Assembly (NCBI GenBank): GCA_947179485.1
Contig: OX359249.1
Location: 41,712,250-41,776,249, forward strand
DNA length: 64,000 nucleotides
DNA from: Allacma fusca
Lineage: Eukaryota; Arthropoda; Collembola; Symphypleona; Sminthuridae
Direction of reading: 5' to 3'
In this document: positions 41,920 through 54,000 of the stretch, one piece after another
Layout: each line of letters starts with the position of its first letter
How positions within the stretch are numbered: the first letter of the stretch is position 1
The notes under the pieces: model-generated
The model's database searches: none
What the model was told of the DNA's origin: nothing
The model's input: only the letters and a program-made list of their open reading frames with translations
Made by a program: the position numbers and the translations under genes

Positions 41920-43928
41920 TGTATTTACATAATGGTCATCTGTTTCTAGAATGTTGTTACAGTGCTGTCGCATATTTTGCACAACATCTGACTCCAATGG
42001 AAGTATACAATCATCAAAAGAGAATATTCAAGCACGTTAGCGCCTTCCAAAAATTCAAATAACAATATCGGGGTTAGTTTAGAAAAAGAAAATTCCGGCC
42101 TAAAAGGAAACGTTTCATGTTCACATGTCTGTTGGGGAATGTTTCCCTTGTTTCAATTTATGAGTACAAATTTAGGTAAAGGGGCGAACGATAGTTGCTA
42201 CACTCCCATCTCCATCTCGCATAGGATTTAAGTATCACTTGATTTCTCTAAGTTGTTCGTCACAACTGGTAGAGTTCGTTACAGATGATGTTTGAAGTCT
42301 TGTACTTATAGATAATTAAATAAGATAAAAGAAAGTAAACCCTACTTATGTAAAGTCATTGGTAAGTGCAAAAATAACTACAATGCAAAAACCCGAGTAA
42401 TTAAATGTACTAACAAGGTTAATCACCCCAAAATGTATGATTACCCAATTTAAACTTGCACGTAGGTACAAGTACAATTCAAATTGCAGTACTGTATATT
42501 CGTAGCATTCAAATTAGTAAGCCATTCTTGTTGTTGTTACTAATTGAAAGAATATTGGCATTTCTTAAATATGGGGCATCTACATTTCCATAATATGAAA
42601 CCAGAAATTCAATCCATACCTAAAATTAAGGATAAGGTTTCAATAGCTTAAGATGTATAGTAAGCAATCTTAAGCAAAGTATTGCTTAGGGTTGACAAAA
42701 CTACTGCGGCCGCTAGTAGTAATTATCTGATATTTATCTATAATTGTGGGCAATGAAAACATATTTGATAAATAATATGTCTGCTGCGGGTCCCCTCTGT
42801 GTCATTGCTATCATTGACCAACCAGACACAAAAAAATTTATTTAGAAACATTGAAGAAACTCAAGCTAGAGTGTAGATGCCTGCAATTAGTATCTGTACG
42901 TACTTACGTTGAGAGAACGGGAATCTTTTCCAGCTCACAGCAAACTTAGATTGTAAGTTACAAGGTTGACTGCCTCCTCTGAGGTATCAAGTCGGCATGA
43001 TTTACAAACATCTTTGTATTTACGGCTGGTACTTTGTCAAGTCAGGAAACTCAAGACCAAACGTATCAAATGAACGAGAAAGACTAAGTTTTAAGTTTAG
43101 CTTCTGATGACGAAATGGTAAAGATCACATGCCATTGATGTTAGTTCATTCCCAAGCACGCCGAGATGAAACCATTTAGATAAATACACGAGCACTACAA
43201 TCCGGAAAGTAGACTTTAAACCTCTGCCCTATTTACTTCAAGGATAGGTTCGAATAACTGAAGAAGAGATATTGCATGGATAGAAGAATTCCATAGTAAA
43301 AACAACCCACTAAAATAAACATCATTTGGTCGATAATTTTACAATTTATTTCTCAAACGGCCATTGTTGGTGTGCTATTGGTAGCTTAATAATACGATGC
43401 AAATAATTAGTTTTCAACTTTAGTAAAATTCTGGAAATGTTTTTAATTGAAAATGAAGTAAAGGTCGTTATATTTTAACAGGCTGAAGAGCATTTTGATG
43501 CTGCGCACAACTGTTTCTGATTGCTTGCTTACCAGCGAAACTCGCAAGTTCTTATTGCTAGTCTTAGAAGTTAAATCTACACATTAGAATATTCAAGACC
43601 TACCACAAACAAATAATTAAAATGTATATTCAAATATGAACAGTAATGATTGAATTTTAAATAAAACTGAAGACCTATCTACCTAAATTACGCTGTCTCC
43701 ATTTAAATACATCGCTTCTATCTGTATATTGTATGAGGGTATAATATTAAACTGCTATTTTATATCACTTATCACGAAAGAATAAATTGATTTCTCTTTT
43801 TCTCGCAAGAGAAATAATGTTTCCCGTTTCAAATATTATCTTTCCGTCCTAAACAACTTTCACTGCTTGAAATAAAATATACTAAATCAGACTCATAAGA
43901 GACGTAAAAAGTAATGCGGTTGGCACGA
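41920..43928. other. Non-coding 3' flank of LAMTOR1
   Basis: About 2 kb between the foldback element and the LAMTOR1 stop codon, without an ORF of note or a splice-bounded exon. It should include the LAMTOR1 3' UTR. TTTATT (minus-strand AATAAA) sites are present but none clearly marks the end. Confidence 0.35.
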
Positions 43929-44914
43929 TCAGTCTGACACTGACATTGCAGCTTGTTGCTGCCCTCCAAACGGAACAACTAGATCTTCGCTGTGAACTAC
44001 ACGGATGGAATACAAAGCCGCCTCAACTTCATTCATCGCCCACTCCATCTGTTCCATTGTTTAAAAATAATTACCATGTTACTAACGTCAATATCCTCTT
44101 AAACAAATTAAAGAGCTACTTTATGAATTTGCTAGCATCAATTCATACACATATTTACTTACAAGGTCAATGTCTTCTTGTGAAATCAGTGGAGCTCCAA
44201 GATGCTTTTCAGGATTTGGTGTGTCACCAAGTAATAAATTCGGTGGACGTAGGAGAGTAGGTGACAGCGTCTGAACTTTTGCAAGGTAATGCCTAGTTCT
44301 TTCCTGGAACTCTCTCTGGTCCAAGGAATGGGAACCTGAACCAGAAACATCAATCATGGCCGATGCAGTTTCTTGAAGGATCTTCGCCAACTCATCTTCT
44401 TGGCCCCTCTGAGGATGCGAACCCGAAGAATTTCCTACTACACGGGAATCACTACCAAGCCAAATAAAATTCATCATTACTAATTTTAATCCACCTCCAC
44501 ATAACTCTCAAAAAACCAGCAGAATACATTTCCACTTCGAAAACTTTACCATCGCCACCAACTCATAATATTTATAAAAGGAAGAACCCATCACCAAAAA
44601 TAAACAAGGGTATGTACGCATCAATATAAAAAACATTTAATCTTGTATTTACCTCTGCGGTACCCTCACCACTGGTGTATTGCTCACAGGGTCCTGAAGC
44701 AATCGTGCTCGCTCACTGCTATCAACGCCCTAAAATGCAAAGATCAACGTTTACAAATTAAACGCCCACTCAATATCCCCAAAATTTCCAAACAATAATT
44801 TACAAAGTATTCTCACAAAAACAAAAGCCGCAAGTTGTAAAATAAAAAAAATATAAAACTTCCACAACTTACCTGTGAATCGTCATCATCATTGCAGCTG
44901 AAGCAGCAACCCAT
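43929..44914 (-). CDS. LAMTOR1: LAMTOR1 (p18), lipid-anchored Ragulator scaffold subunit
   Basis: Scaffold of the pentameric Ragulator complex, which tethers Rag GTPases and so mTORC1 to the lysosome surface. Four exons: 44914-44873, 44729-44653, 44451-44163 and 44048-43929, with phases agreeing, 175 residues (human LAMTOR1 has 161). The start MGCCFSC provides Gly2 for myristoylation and Cys3/Cys4 for palmitoylation, as in the family, followed by an acidic run (NDDDD). The ERARLLQDP segment is the usual conserved N-terminal motif. ELAKILQETASAMIDVS matches the family core, and the last exon, ALYSIRVVHSEDLVVPF, matches the family C-terminus. A second in-frame ATG lies only six bases upstream at 44920; initiation there would give MKMGCC and block myristoylation, so 44914 is the preferred start. 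Confidence 0.93.
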
Positions 44915-44920
44915 TTTCAT

Positions 44921-47900
44921 GGTTAGGTCTCTCACTGCATTAAACTCAATTTTGGTCGTGGGAGAGCAAGTGACAGCTTAACTGACTTCACATATAAGTA
45001 GAAAAAGTAGATACGACAACTCACTCAGAAGTAACAAGTTATACAATCTTGGTTTTGCTCTATTTGCAAATGTCCATCACACATTTCCTTCCTTACCGTA
45101 TATAGTTTTACTATTCACTGTATGTAATTCCGATTACAGCCTTTCTGTTTAAATCTACAAAAAAAAGTAAAGCATGTAGATTTCAAAACGCTCAGCTTCG
45201 GAGCTCACCTCATCTTAAACTTTTCGAGTAAGTACGTATATAAATATATCCACGAAATTAAACCAAGGGATCTGTTTATAGTTTCAGTGTTTACAACACA
45301 ACTACCAATACGAATCTTACACTATTCCGTACTTACTTACATAGAGCATTTCTATCAAATGTAAGTAAACTTACAAATCTGCTCCGGCCCTTATCCGTTC
45401 TTGTATGTACATGCCAATGCTCTGTGAAACTGTAAACATGAATCCAATAACGAATCCCCACTCATGCACCCAGTCTTCACTTGTTATGTGAAGTAAGCTT
45501 TATTTAAAGCACTGAAAGAACTGAACACTGAACAACTCAACACAAAAACACTGAATCACTGAACTTCTCCTCTACTCACTCTCAAGCTGCACGGACGGAC
45601 CCCCACTATTGCCTGTAGCCATATAGGTGTACTACAATATACAGCTCCGTAGGCGGCATTTACAATTCACATAATGTCAACATTGTAACGGAGTTCCGCA
45701 TTGTCAACTAGCTCGGGTGGGAATTTGAACTGTCTTCTCCCAGATCAACTTCTTATAAGTAATCCATTACACAGTAGGTTTCTTGTCATATTTGTGAATT
45801 CCAATCCTCAAGTGTTCACTAATGGATTTGTACATGAGTCCTCAATTAAATCAAGTATATACAACTCTGTTTAGAACTATGCATTTGCATATGCATGTGA
45901 ATGTAACAAAATAGTACAATAGTAGGTTTTTGGATAAACCGCCTCCAAGTTTTTTTCAATGATGCCTCGAACGTGATTGTATTCACTCATTTGAAGATTT
46001 CACGCCTGACGTTTCTGTAATTTATAATAATGAAGTGAATGTGGAGTTGCTGCCACTGCAGTATTTTAAAAAGTAAATGGAGCTCTCAAGCACTGTATAG
46101 TCAGAATCTGCATAGTTTTTCTATATCAACCCGAACAAATTGATTTTTTTGTTGTTGTTAAGCTGATATGATTTTGGAGGAGGGAGAGAGGGCATGTAAC
46201 TACAGGTGTTGGAAGGAGTGTAGGGATTAAAATATCTGTATGAAAGAGAATGTCTGATCATTGATCTAATTCTGAATCATATTATAAGCTGGCATTTTAG
46301 TATTGCTACTTGCTACAACCAGTGTAATAGCCATTATCCTGTCTCCCGTCTCCTCTGTTGTAGTAGTAGTGAGTTTAAAAACAATTGAATTTTGTGAGTG
46401 ATTCGTTGCATGGCTGCGACAGTGGTGGCCTAAGCATTACGTGTTTTAAATTTGAATAAAGTGTTGTGTGGTTAAATCAGATGATACTATTTTGAGCTCA
46501 TATACTTATTTAGTAGTTATTTGAGTTTGTCCAGTCAGGGATCTGTTGCAGAAGGTCGACGGCTGTACCAATACGTGGAGAAGTAATGACGTAATTTCAT
46601 TATTTGCAATATTTTATGATGCAGTGTATTTTTTGAAATGTGTCTGTGTGGGCTGGATTTGTGGTTACATGGCAGGTGTCTTCGTGTGTTTATAAGTTCA
46701 AAAAAATAAAATTACTCTATTTACATTTATTATTCAAGAGTTGCATGTTGGAATTGTAAGGTGCTGAAACGTGAATCACGTTTACTTTCCTACCCATGAG
46801 GTTTATTAGAATATTGACGGCATGTAAAAATAATTCGTAAGTGTGTGTAGACAGTCAGTTGTTGTTACGTGAAGGGTTCTTCTCGAGCTTCGAATATATT
46901 GTTGTCGTTATAGAGAGATTGTGGACGCTGTTCATGGTACGTGTGGGAAAAATGGAGGAATGACATTGTGTGGTTTGAAAATACAGCTCTTGGAACAACT
47001 TTTACTTCTGAAGACCTGGAGTTTTGAGGAAATGACTGATGGTATTAGTGCCTGTGAATTGTAAAGAGTCGAGATTTTTGCATCCTGCATAATAAGGTAA
47101 GACCTGAAGCTCTGTGTAGTTTTTGTGTTTTTTTCAAATAATTGCTTTTTGAATAACTATTGTAGTAATGGGCGTATGTACCTTATGAGCTATAGTGGGT
47201 CACAATGCAGTTGTTGTGGGATAGAAAGAATACAAATAAGCTCTTTTCAAGAGTAGTGTTTGTCATTTTTACTTTCCTCTGAAATAGACAATAATAAGAT
47301 TTATGATTATTTGTACGTAGGCTTTGTGATCATTTTGTTTATTAATGCCTCGTCATACGGGGGAACTATAATGTATTGACGGTTTTATGTTTTTGTGTTG
47401 TATATAGAGCATTGGTGAATCAAAAACCAAAATAGTGTTTTGGATTGGGACTGGGGAATGGGATAATATCACTGTTATATAATAAACAATACAGTGCATA
47501 CTGGGACTGAAGCTATACAATTTTGCATGTTCAAGTTTATTAGTTAAATTATTGGACCTGACTATTAAAACAACTGGAGAAACTATAGACGTATCGTCAT
47601 TTATCAGTCGGAGCGATTGCAATGAGCTGAAACTTGAAAGTACATAATTTAAAAGAACAATACAATATTGGATGTTGCCTCTTGCTCGGCAGTCTGCAGT
47701 TGAAACTTTTGTAATTATGTACACTAAGCATGACTGAAGAATAACCTTGCTGACCAAGGGAAACTTTTGAACTTTGTGAATTAAGCAACGAAGGCAGTGA
47801 AGAAATTTTACCAGGATTGGTGGCATGTTAAGTATCTCGCATGCAAAGTAAATTACCCTGCGAGATAAAGTAGTGTCGGGGTGATTGGGAGACGAAGAAT

Positions 47901-48001
47901 TTCAAGTCATTCTATTAGTGGCTTCGGTTGTGTGAAGTCGGTTTTCACATAACTTTGGTGTACGTGTGTAAAGAGCTTTTAAATTTTATTTTGAAATCAT
48001 C
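44921..48001. promoter_or_regulatory. Divergent promoter interval of LAMTOR1 and CPD
   Basis: About 3.1 kb between the divergent start codons. On the minus strand five TCAGT pentamers (arthropod initiator core) cluster at 45,511-45,562, a plausible LAMTOR1 start zone. The plus strand turns strongly G+T-rich from about 46,140 to 47,300 (for example ttggaggagggagagagggc), as expected for a leader or first intron of CPD, which suggests transcription starting near 46.1 kb and a spliced 5' UTR. A 157-codon minus-strand ORF at 47,353-47,826 overlaps this zone but shows no family features. The promoter positions are inference. Confidence 0.35.
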
Positions 48002-51000
48002 ATGCTACTTTCGACTGGATTTGTATTTGTCACGCTGCTGGTTCAGCTGACAGTTACAGCATCCGAGGCAGATGATATTTGGTGGCAAAAGTTGTCCACT
48101 TCCTATCCTCGTTATGAAGACACAACTAGAATCATCCGTGATATGCAGACCAAATTCAGTAATTTGGTCAAAGTGTACTCAATTGGGAAGTCCACACAAG
48201 GGAAGGAGATGTGGGTTATTCAGATTTCGAATAACGTTACCAGCGGCAGGACTTTGCTCAAGCCAATGGTTAAAATCGTTGCTAATATGCATGGAGATGA
48301 GACTCTTGGACGGCAACTAATGCTCATGTTATCATCCTATTTACTGCGTAAATTTTCACAAAATGATGCAAGGTTAGTGAACCAATTTCTTAAAAATATG
48401 GCAGTAGTTTTGAAAGATGGACTAAAATTTGGTTTGAATGTTCTTAGATATGGTTGATGATAATACTGAAGTATTTTATGATTATTATATTCATAAATAT
48501 ATTTAATTATATAATAATGTTCTTTCAGAATTGTATCTTTGCTCAATTCGACTGATATCCATTTAATGCCGTCCATGAACCCGGATGGGTATGAAAAAGC
48601 TGTAGAAGGGATTTGTTCGCCTAATCCAGATCAAGTTGGCCGACATAATGGAAATAACGTAGACTTAAACCGAAATTTTCCAGATCAGTTTGTCACACGA
48701 AAGGATGATGGTGAGGGACTTGTGGCTGGTCGTCAAGTAGAGACCTTAAACGTAATGAAATGGATTGTGACAAATCCGTTTGTTCTGTCGGCTAATCTTC
48801 ATGCTGGTTCATTAGTTGCCAGCTACCCCTACGATTCCGTTTCACTTTATATAGAGTGAGTCATTTTTTCCAATGAAAGAATTATTATCACCAATATTCC
48901 CATTTACTTAAATATTACTTCCTTACCCTAAAATCCTTCCTTTACCTTGCCATTCTAGTATTATTTGAATTATTATAGTTCCCGTTAATTGTGTTGTATG
49001 TATGCCTTTTAATGTAGAAGACATGCAGATTATAAAGGAGCTAACGTGCCTAGTCTTTCTCCCGATAATACTGTCTTTGTCTATCTGGCTAAGTTGTACT
49101 CGCAGGCCCATAAGACCATGCATGATTCCAACAACTGTGGCGATAATTTTCCAGATGGGATTACAAATGGTGCTGAGTGGTATAATGTTAGAGGTACGAT
49201 TTTTCTCATTGCCAGCAGTAATTTGTGCTTAGTGTAAAGACTCTATGATACATTTTAGCATATCTAAGTGTATTTGGCTTATGTTTTTAGGTGGTATGCA
49301 GGATTTTAACTACTTCCATTCGAATTGTTTCGAAATAACTTTGGAGCTATCCTGTTGCAAGTTTCCCAACGCAGCTCAAATCCCTACCGAATGGGAAAAC
49401 AATAAAGAAGCTTTGTTGCAGTATTTAGAGGCGGTTAATACTGGCGTTCGTGGTGTTGTCGTAGGAGCAGATGGTCACCCGATAGAGGATGCTAAAATCG
49501 AAGTTTATGGGATCAGTCACAATGTTACTTCTACGGATAGAGGAGAGTATTGGAGACTACTTGCCCCTGGAAATTACAAGATCAAAGCCAGTGCTCTGAG
49601 GTATGAATGCGTTATTTCTACATAGAAATTTCCATGACCTATATACCGAAAATCTCATAAATGCTGCCTGAAAATATAATTTACATTTTCTTATCTTCAG
49701 TTTGCTCTTTGTTGCACCCCATATTGTATCATATATTACTGTATTATAGGCATGAGGATGCTGACTGGGAAGAAATATCTGTAAATAGTACGGGCCAACC
49801 AACGATCGTAAATTTCAAGCTTAAGTCTCATGATATGGTATTCAGCAAATCTACGTTGAGTGCAACACCGGGTAATCTTATTTTAGTTTTGGTCCTCATT
49901 TTAATATTTTCGCCATCGCAATTGTTTTAACCTAGTTATTATTAGAGTTGTAGTTATGTAGAAGCCAGGTATGTACCATAATTAGTTTTAATATTTTAAG
50001 CTAATCAAATGTATATTTAAAGGCGGCTGTTTCCTACCTATTTGAGTTGCATTATGTAGAAATTGTTTGTTTTCAGCGTTAAATTAGAGAACTTTCAGCT
50101 CAGCTAATTATGAATCTCATGCTGTTGCTGTATCGAATCTCAGCCTTACGCAGCTTTTTACAATGTGTCACCTTGCGCATTTAAATGATTATATACGCCA
50201 GATATTATGAAGAGAATGATTTGTAAAATATAAAGTGACCTTAATAGAATTATTGTGGGAAGTTTATAATATAAGATCAATATAATATAAGGGAAGTCAT
50301 AAGATCTGTTTCACACGTAGGGAAAATATATTGTGAAAAATAAAATAAAGCTGCAGTATTATTACCGATTTTATTACATCATGAGGAATCTTGTATAGTT
50401 TAGTGAGAAGAAGGCTTCGAGATTTTAAATGTATCTGTAAGTGTAAAAGTACCGTCAAATATTTTAACAAATAAAATGTATTGTTGAAATTATATGTATC
50501 GTAAGCCTTCGAACCTGAGATGAAACATCATAACTATGAGCAACTGGAAGTACTCATGAAAAACATTAGTCAACAGTATCCTGATATAACAAGACTTTAC
50601 ACTGCGGGCACAAGCGTTGAAGGAAGACAGCTGTATGTAATTGAAATTTCAGATAATCCCGGGCAACATGAGTTGGGTGGGTTCACATAAAAAAAATTGC
50701 ATTGCTTTTCAACGCTTCCTAAATCCATAGAACACATTTTTTTTCATATCACACACGGTACCCCCCCCCCCATGCCGCAAAAATATTATATTGCCAGTGT
50801 TATGTTCTGGTAATGTATTCATAACATCTATTATATATGCATTTGCAGGAGAACCTGAATTCAAGTATGTTGGGAACATGCATGGAAACGAAGTAGTGGG
50901 TAGGGAAATGCTTCTCATGCTAATTCAGCACCTTTGTCATTTCTACAAGAAAGATACAACTATTACCGACCTAATTGACAACACAAGAATTCATATCATG

Positions 51001-54000
51001 CCATCCATGAATCCCGATGGATACGAACGATCTAGTCAAGGTATGCAGAGTATTTTCTGTAGTCGGTTGAATAAGTAATTAATTATACTCCGTAATGATG
51101 ATAAAGCAATAAGTATGCAAACATTGCTTTGGTCACCCGACAATTTTATTGTCAATGTAATCTTTTCTACTACACAGGTGATGTACAAGGTGTGATTGGA
51201 CGAGCAAATGCGCATCAGATTGATTTAAACCGTAATTTTCCTGGTCGATTCGATAGTCAAAGTGATCAAGCTGAAGCAATGAGGTATGGCCCAGAAAACT
51301 TAGTAACACAACCGGAAACGGCTGCTATGATGAACTGGATGTCTCAGATTCCTTTTGTACTTTCTGCAAATTTGCATGGAGGCTCACTTGTAGCTAATTA
51401 CCCCTTTGATGATACTCCTTCCGGTGACTCAGAGTATGCACCTAGTGAGGACAATGCTATTTTCCGTGCGCTGGCCCTGACGTATTCCAACGTGAGTCAA
51501 GTCAATAAATTATTAGCACCGTTACAAACACTACTCATTCATTGGTACTTAAAATCTTATTTGCGTCTGTCAGGCTCATAAAACAATGTGGAAAGGATAT
51601 CCGTGCCCTTCTATTATCAAAGATGAAAAATTTGATCATGGCATCACTAATGGGGCTCAGTGGTATGTTGTCAGTGGTGGTATGCAAGACTGGAATTACT
51701 TGAATACCAATTGCTTTGAAATCACTCTTGAGCTGGGTTGTGTAAAATTTCCCTTCGAAGATCAGCTATCCAAGTATTGGGACGACAACAAAAATGCACT
51801 CATAGAATACATAAAACAGGTTCGCTTCATACAAAATAAATACATAGTTAGCTAAAGCTTACCTCAACAACTGTTAGTTGCGATTGTGGTGCTTGCCTTT
51901 TGCATAGTTTTACTAATAAAAATATTGGTGCTATATAGGTACATACCGGAGTTAAAGGATTCGTACTGGATGAAAATCGGAATCTCTTAGGTCACAGTAA
52001 AATCACAGTGGAGAACATCAACCATCCAGTTTTTGCTGCATCCGGAGGAGATTTCTGGCGTTTGCTTATTCCGGGAAGTTACAACATAACAGCTCACTCC
52101 AACGGGTAAATACCTGTACATATAAAATTTTATAATACAAATATTGTATTTAATTAATTATTACGAAGATGATTTATTTGGTGTTACTTGTACTTGTTTA
52201 GCTACGTAAGCCAGACGCAGCATGTAGTTGTAAAAAAAAATGAGCGGGCCGTTCAAGTAAATTTCACATTAGAGACCATGCCAGCTAGGGACTGGTCATT
52301 GAAGAACGACTTCGGGATCTTGACCAGTATTGATACAGAAAATTTCTCTTCCATTGATGATGCAAGTTTGGATTTGCTGTCGATGGAAAGCATGAATTTC
52401 TTTGATCACCAACACGTGAACGGTCTCCATCATTTAGTCATAACAGATCAAGTTAGTTTCTTTGTATTCTCCCTTGATACTCATGCAGTGATTGTTTCAG
52501 TTGGCCGTAGTTTAAAATTACAATTTTATCAGGTGGGTTCACCAGATGATCGCAAGGTTCACATAGGTCTCATGGGCAGCTTTCTTGGAGCTGGGGGAAA
52601 CGAACTTTTAATAAGACTGTGCCGCCACCTAGCTATGGGAACTCAAAAAAATGACCCTATCGTCTTAAATGTTTTAAAACAAGCAGCCCTGCATGTATTT
52701 TTTACTGATGCTCCTCATGACAAAGGTAAACTGACTAGTTGTACTCGGTCATTGTTGTCACAAAAGCTTCCATTTTCGGTGGATGTTTATGTTTATAATG
52801 TAAGTACTCTTCTTTGGGCAGATAAATGCTTCGCAGGAAATAAGGATGGTGCTGCAATAATGCAAGGGGTGGTTCAATCGATTTCTACAGCGTTGAAATC
52901 TATGCATGTGGATCTTATGATTGCATTTTCATCCGGAGGAAAATTTGTTAGGTAATTACCGAGTAATATAATATTATTTATTAATATTATAATAAAAGAA
53001 TAACTTGACAAAGCCGTGTTAAGTTTAAAAATGGGATATACATTCATGTTATTACATAGTGCATCCGGAAATGTCCAGTCCGTACATGAGGGTATTCAAG
53101 AAATATTCAAATCCGTGGGCACTATTGCGTGTAAATCAAGTTCGACGACTCAAGCTATGACTCAGTTTGCTTTGAATGAAGCAAAACTTGAGAAATTGGT
53201 AAGTGCTCACGTTTTACTGTTGCCAAAATTTTATTCAACCAGTAGAATGCATCCGTCGGCTGGTCGTTCACTCGGCTAAAATAAACGTACACTTAATTTT
53301 AATTTATCTCGTGCAATAGTTGAGATAATTAACCAACTAGGTAGGGACCTTGCGGTGTTTCAATGCTAAATTAAAGGTAGTAGTGAAGCCGCCCGAAGTT
53401 AGTGAATTTTCTCACCATTGCAAGATAAATGAAAATCAAGATTACGTTAGCCCAGTGTTACGTTCGTTTGCAGAATGGATGGACTAAAGATATGTAATAA
53501 AATAGAATATCAGACATCAAACTGCAAAGATATCCATATCCTGCCTTTTAATATACTTTTAACCGTAACTAATACTGCCTTTATCCCTAAAATATAAAGT
53601 TTTCCCTATACTAAACCAATAATTTTATAATAGTGAAGAAACATAGTTTATTTTTCGCAGGTTTCTTTGGGGTTATTTTGTTGCGATTACCCTGATCCAT
53701 CAGATATTACTAAAGTGTATGTAGAGCACCTGGACCACATCTTAAACGTTCTCCAACTTTCTGCACAAGGTGAATTATCGGGCAGTACACGCCTCGTTAA
53801 GCATATTACACATGTTCCTCCCTTTCAAAGACAATTTTTAATCCACTATATTTTGGGATATTAGGATTGAGCGGTCAGCTTTTCGACGAAAACAGTCATT
53901 TCATTAGAGAAGCTAATGTACAAGTTCTTACTTCAAGTGGAAAATATGAACCTGTTCGGATTAGTTTGAACGATGGATATTTCATTCATTTGCTAAATCA

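Noticed and set aside
47353-47826. 157-codon minus-strand ORF upstream of CPD
   Set aside because: It lies antisense to the G+T-rich CPD leader, which makes long Cys/Ser/Leu/Ile-rich antisense frames likely. No family features.
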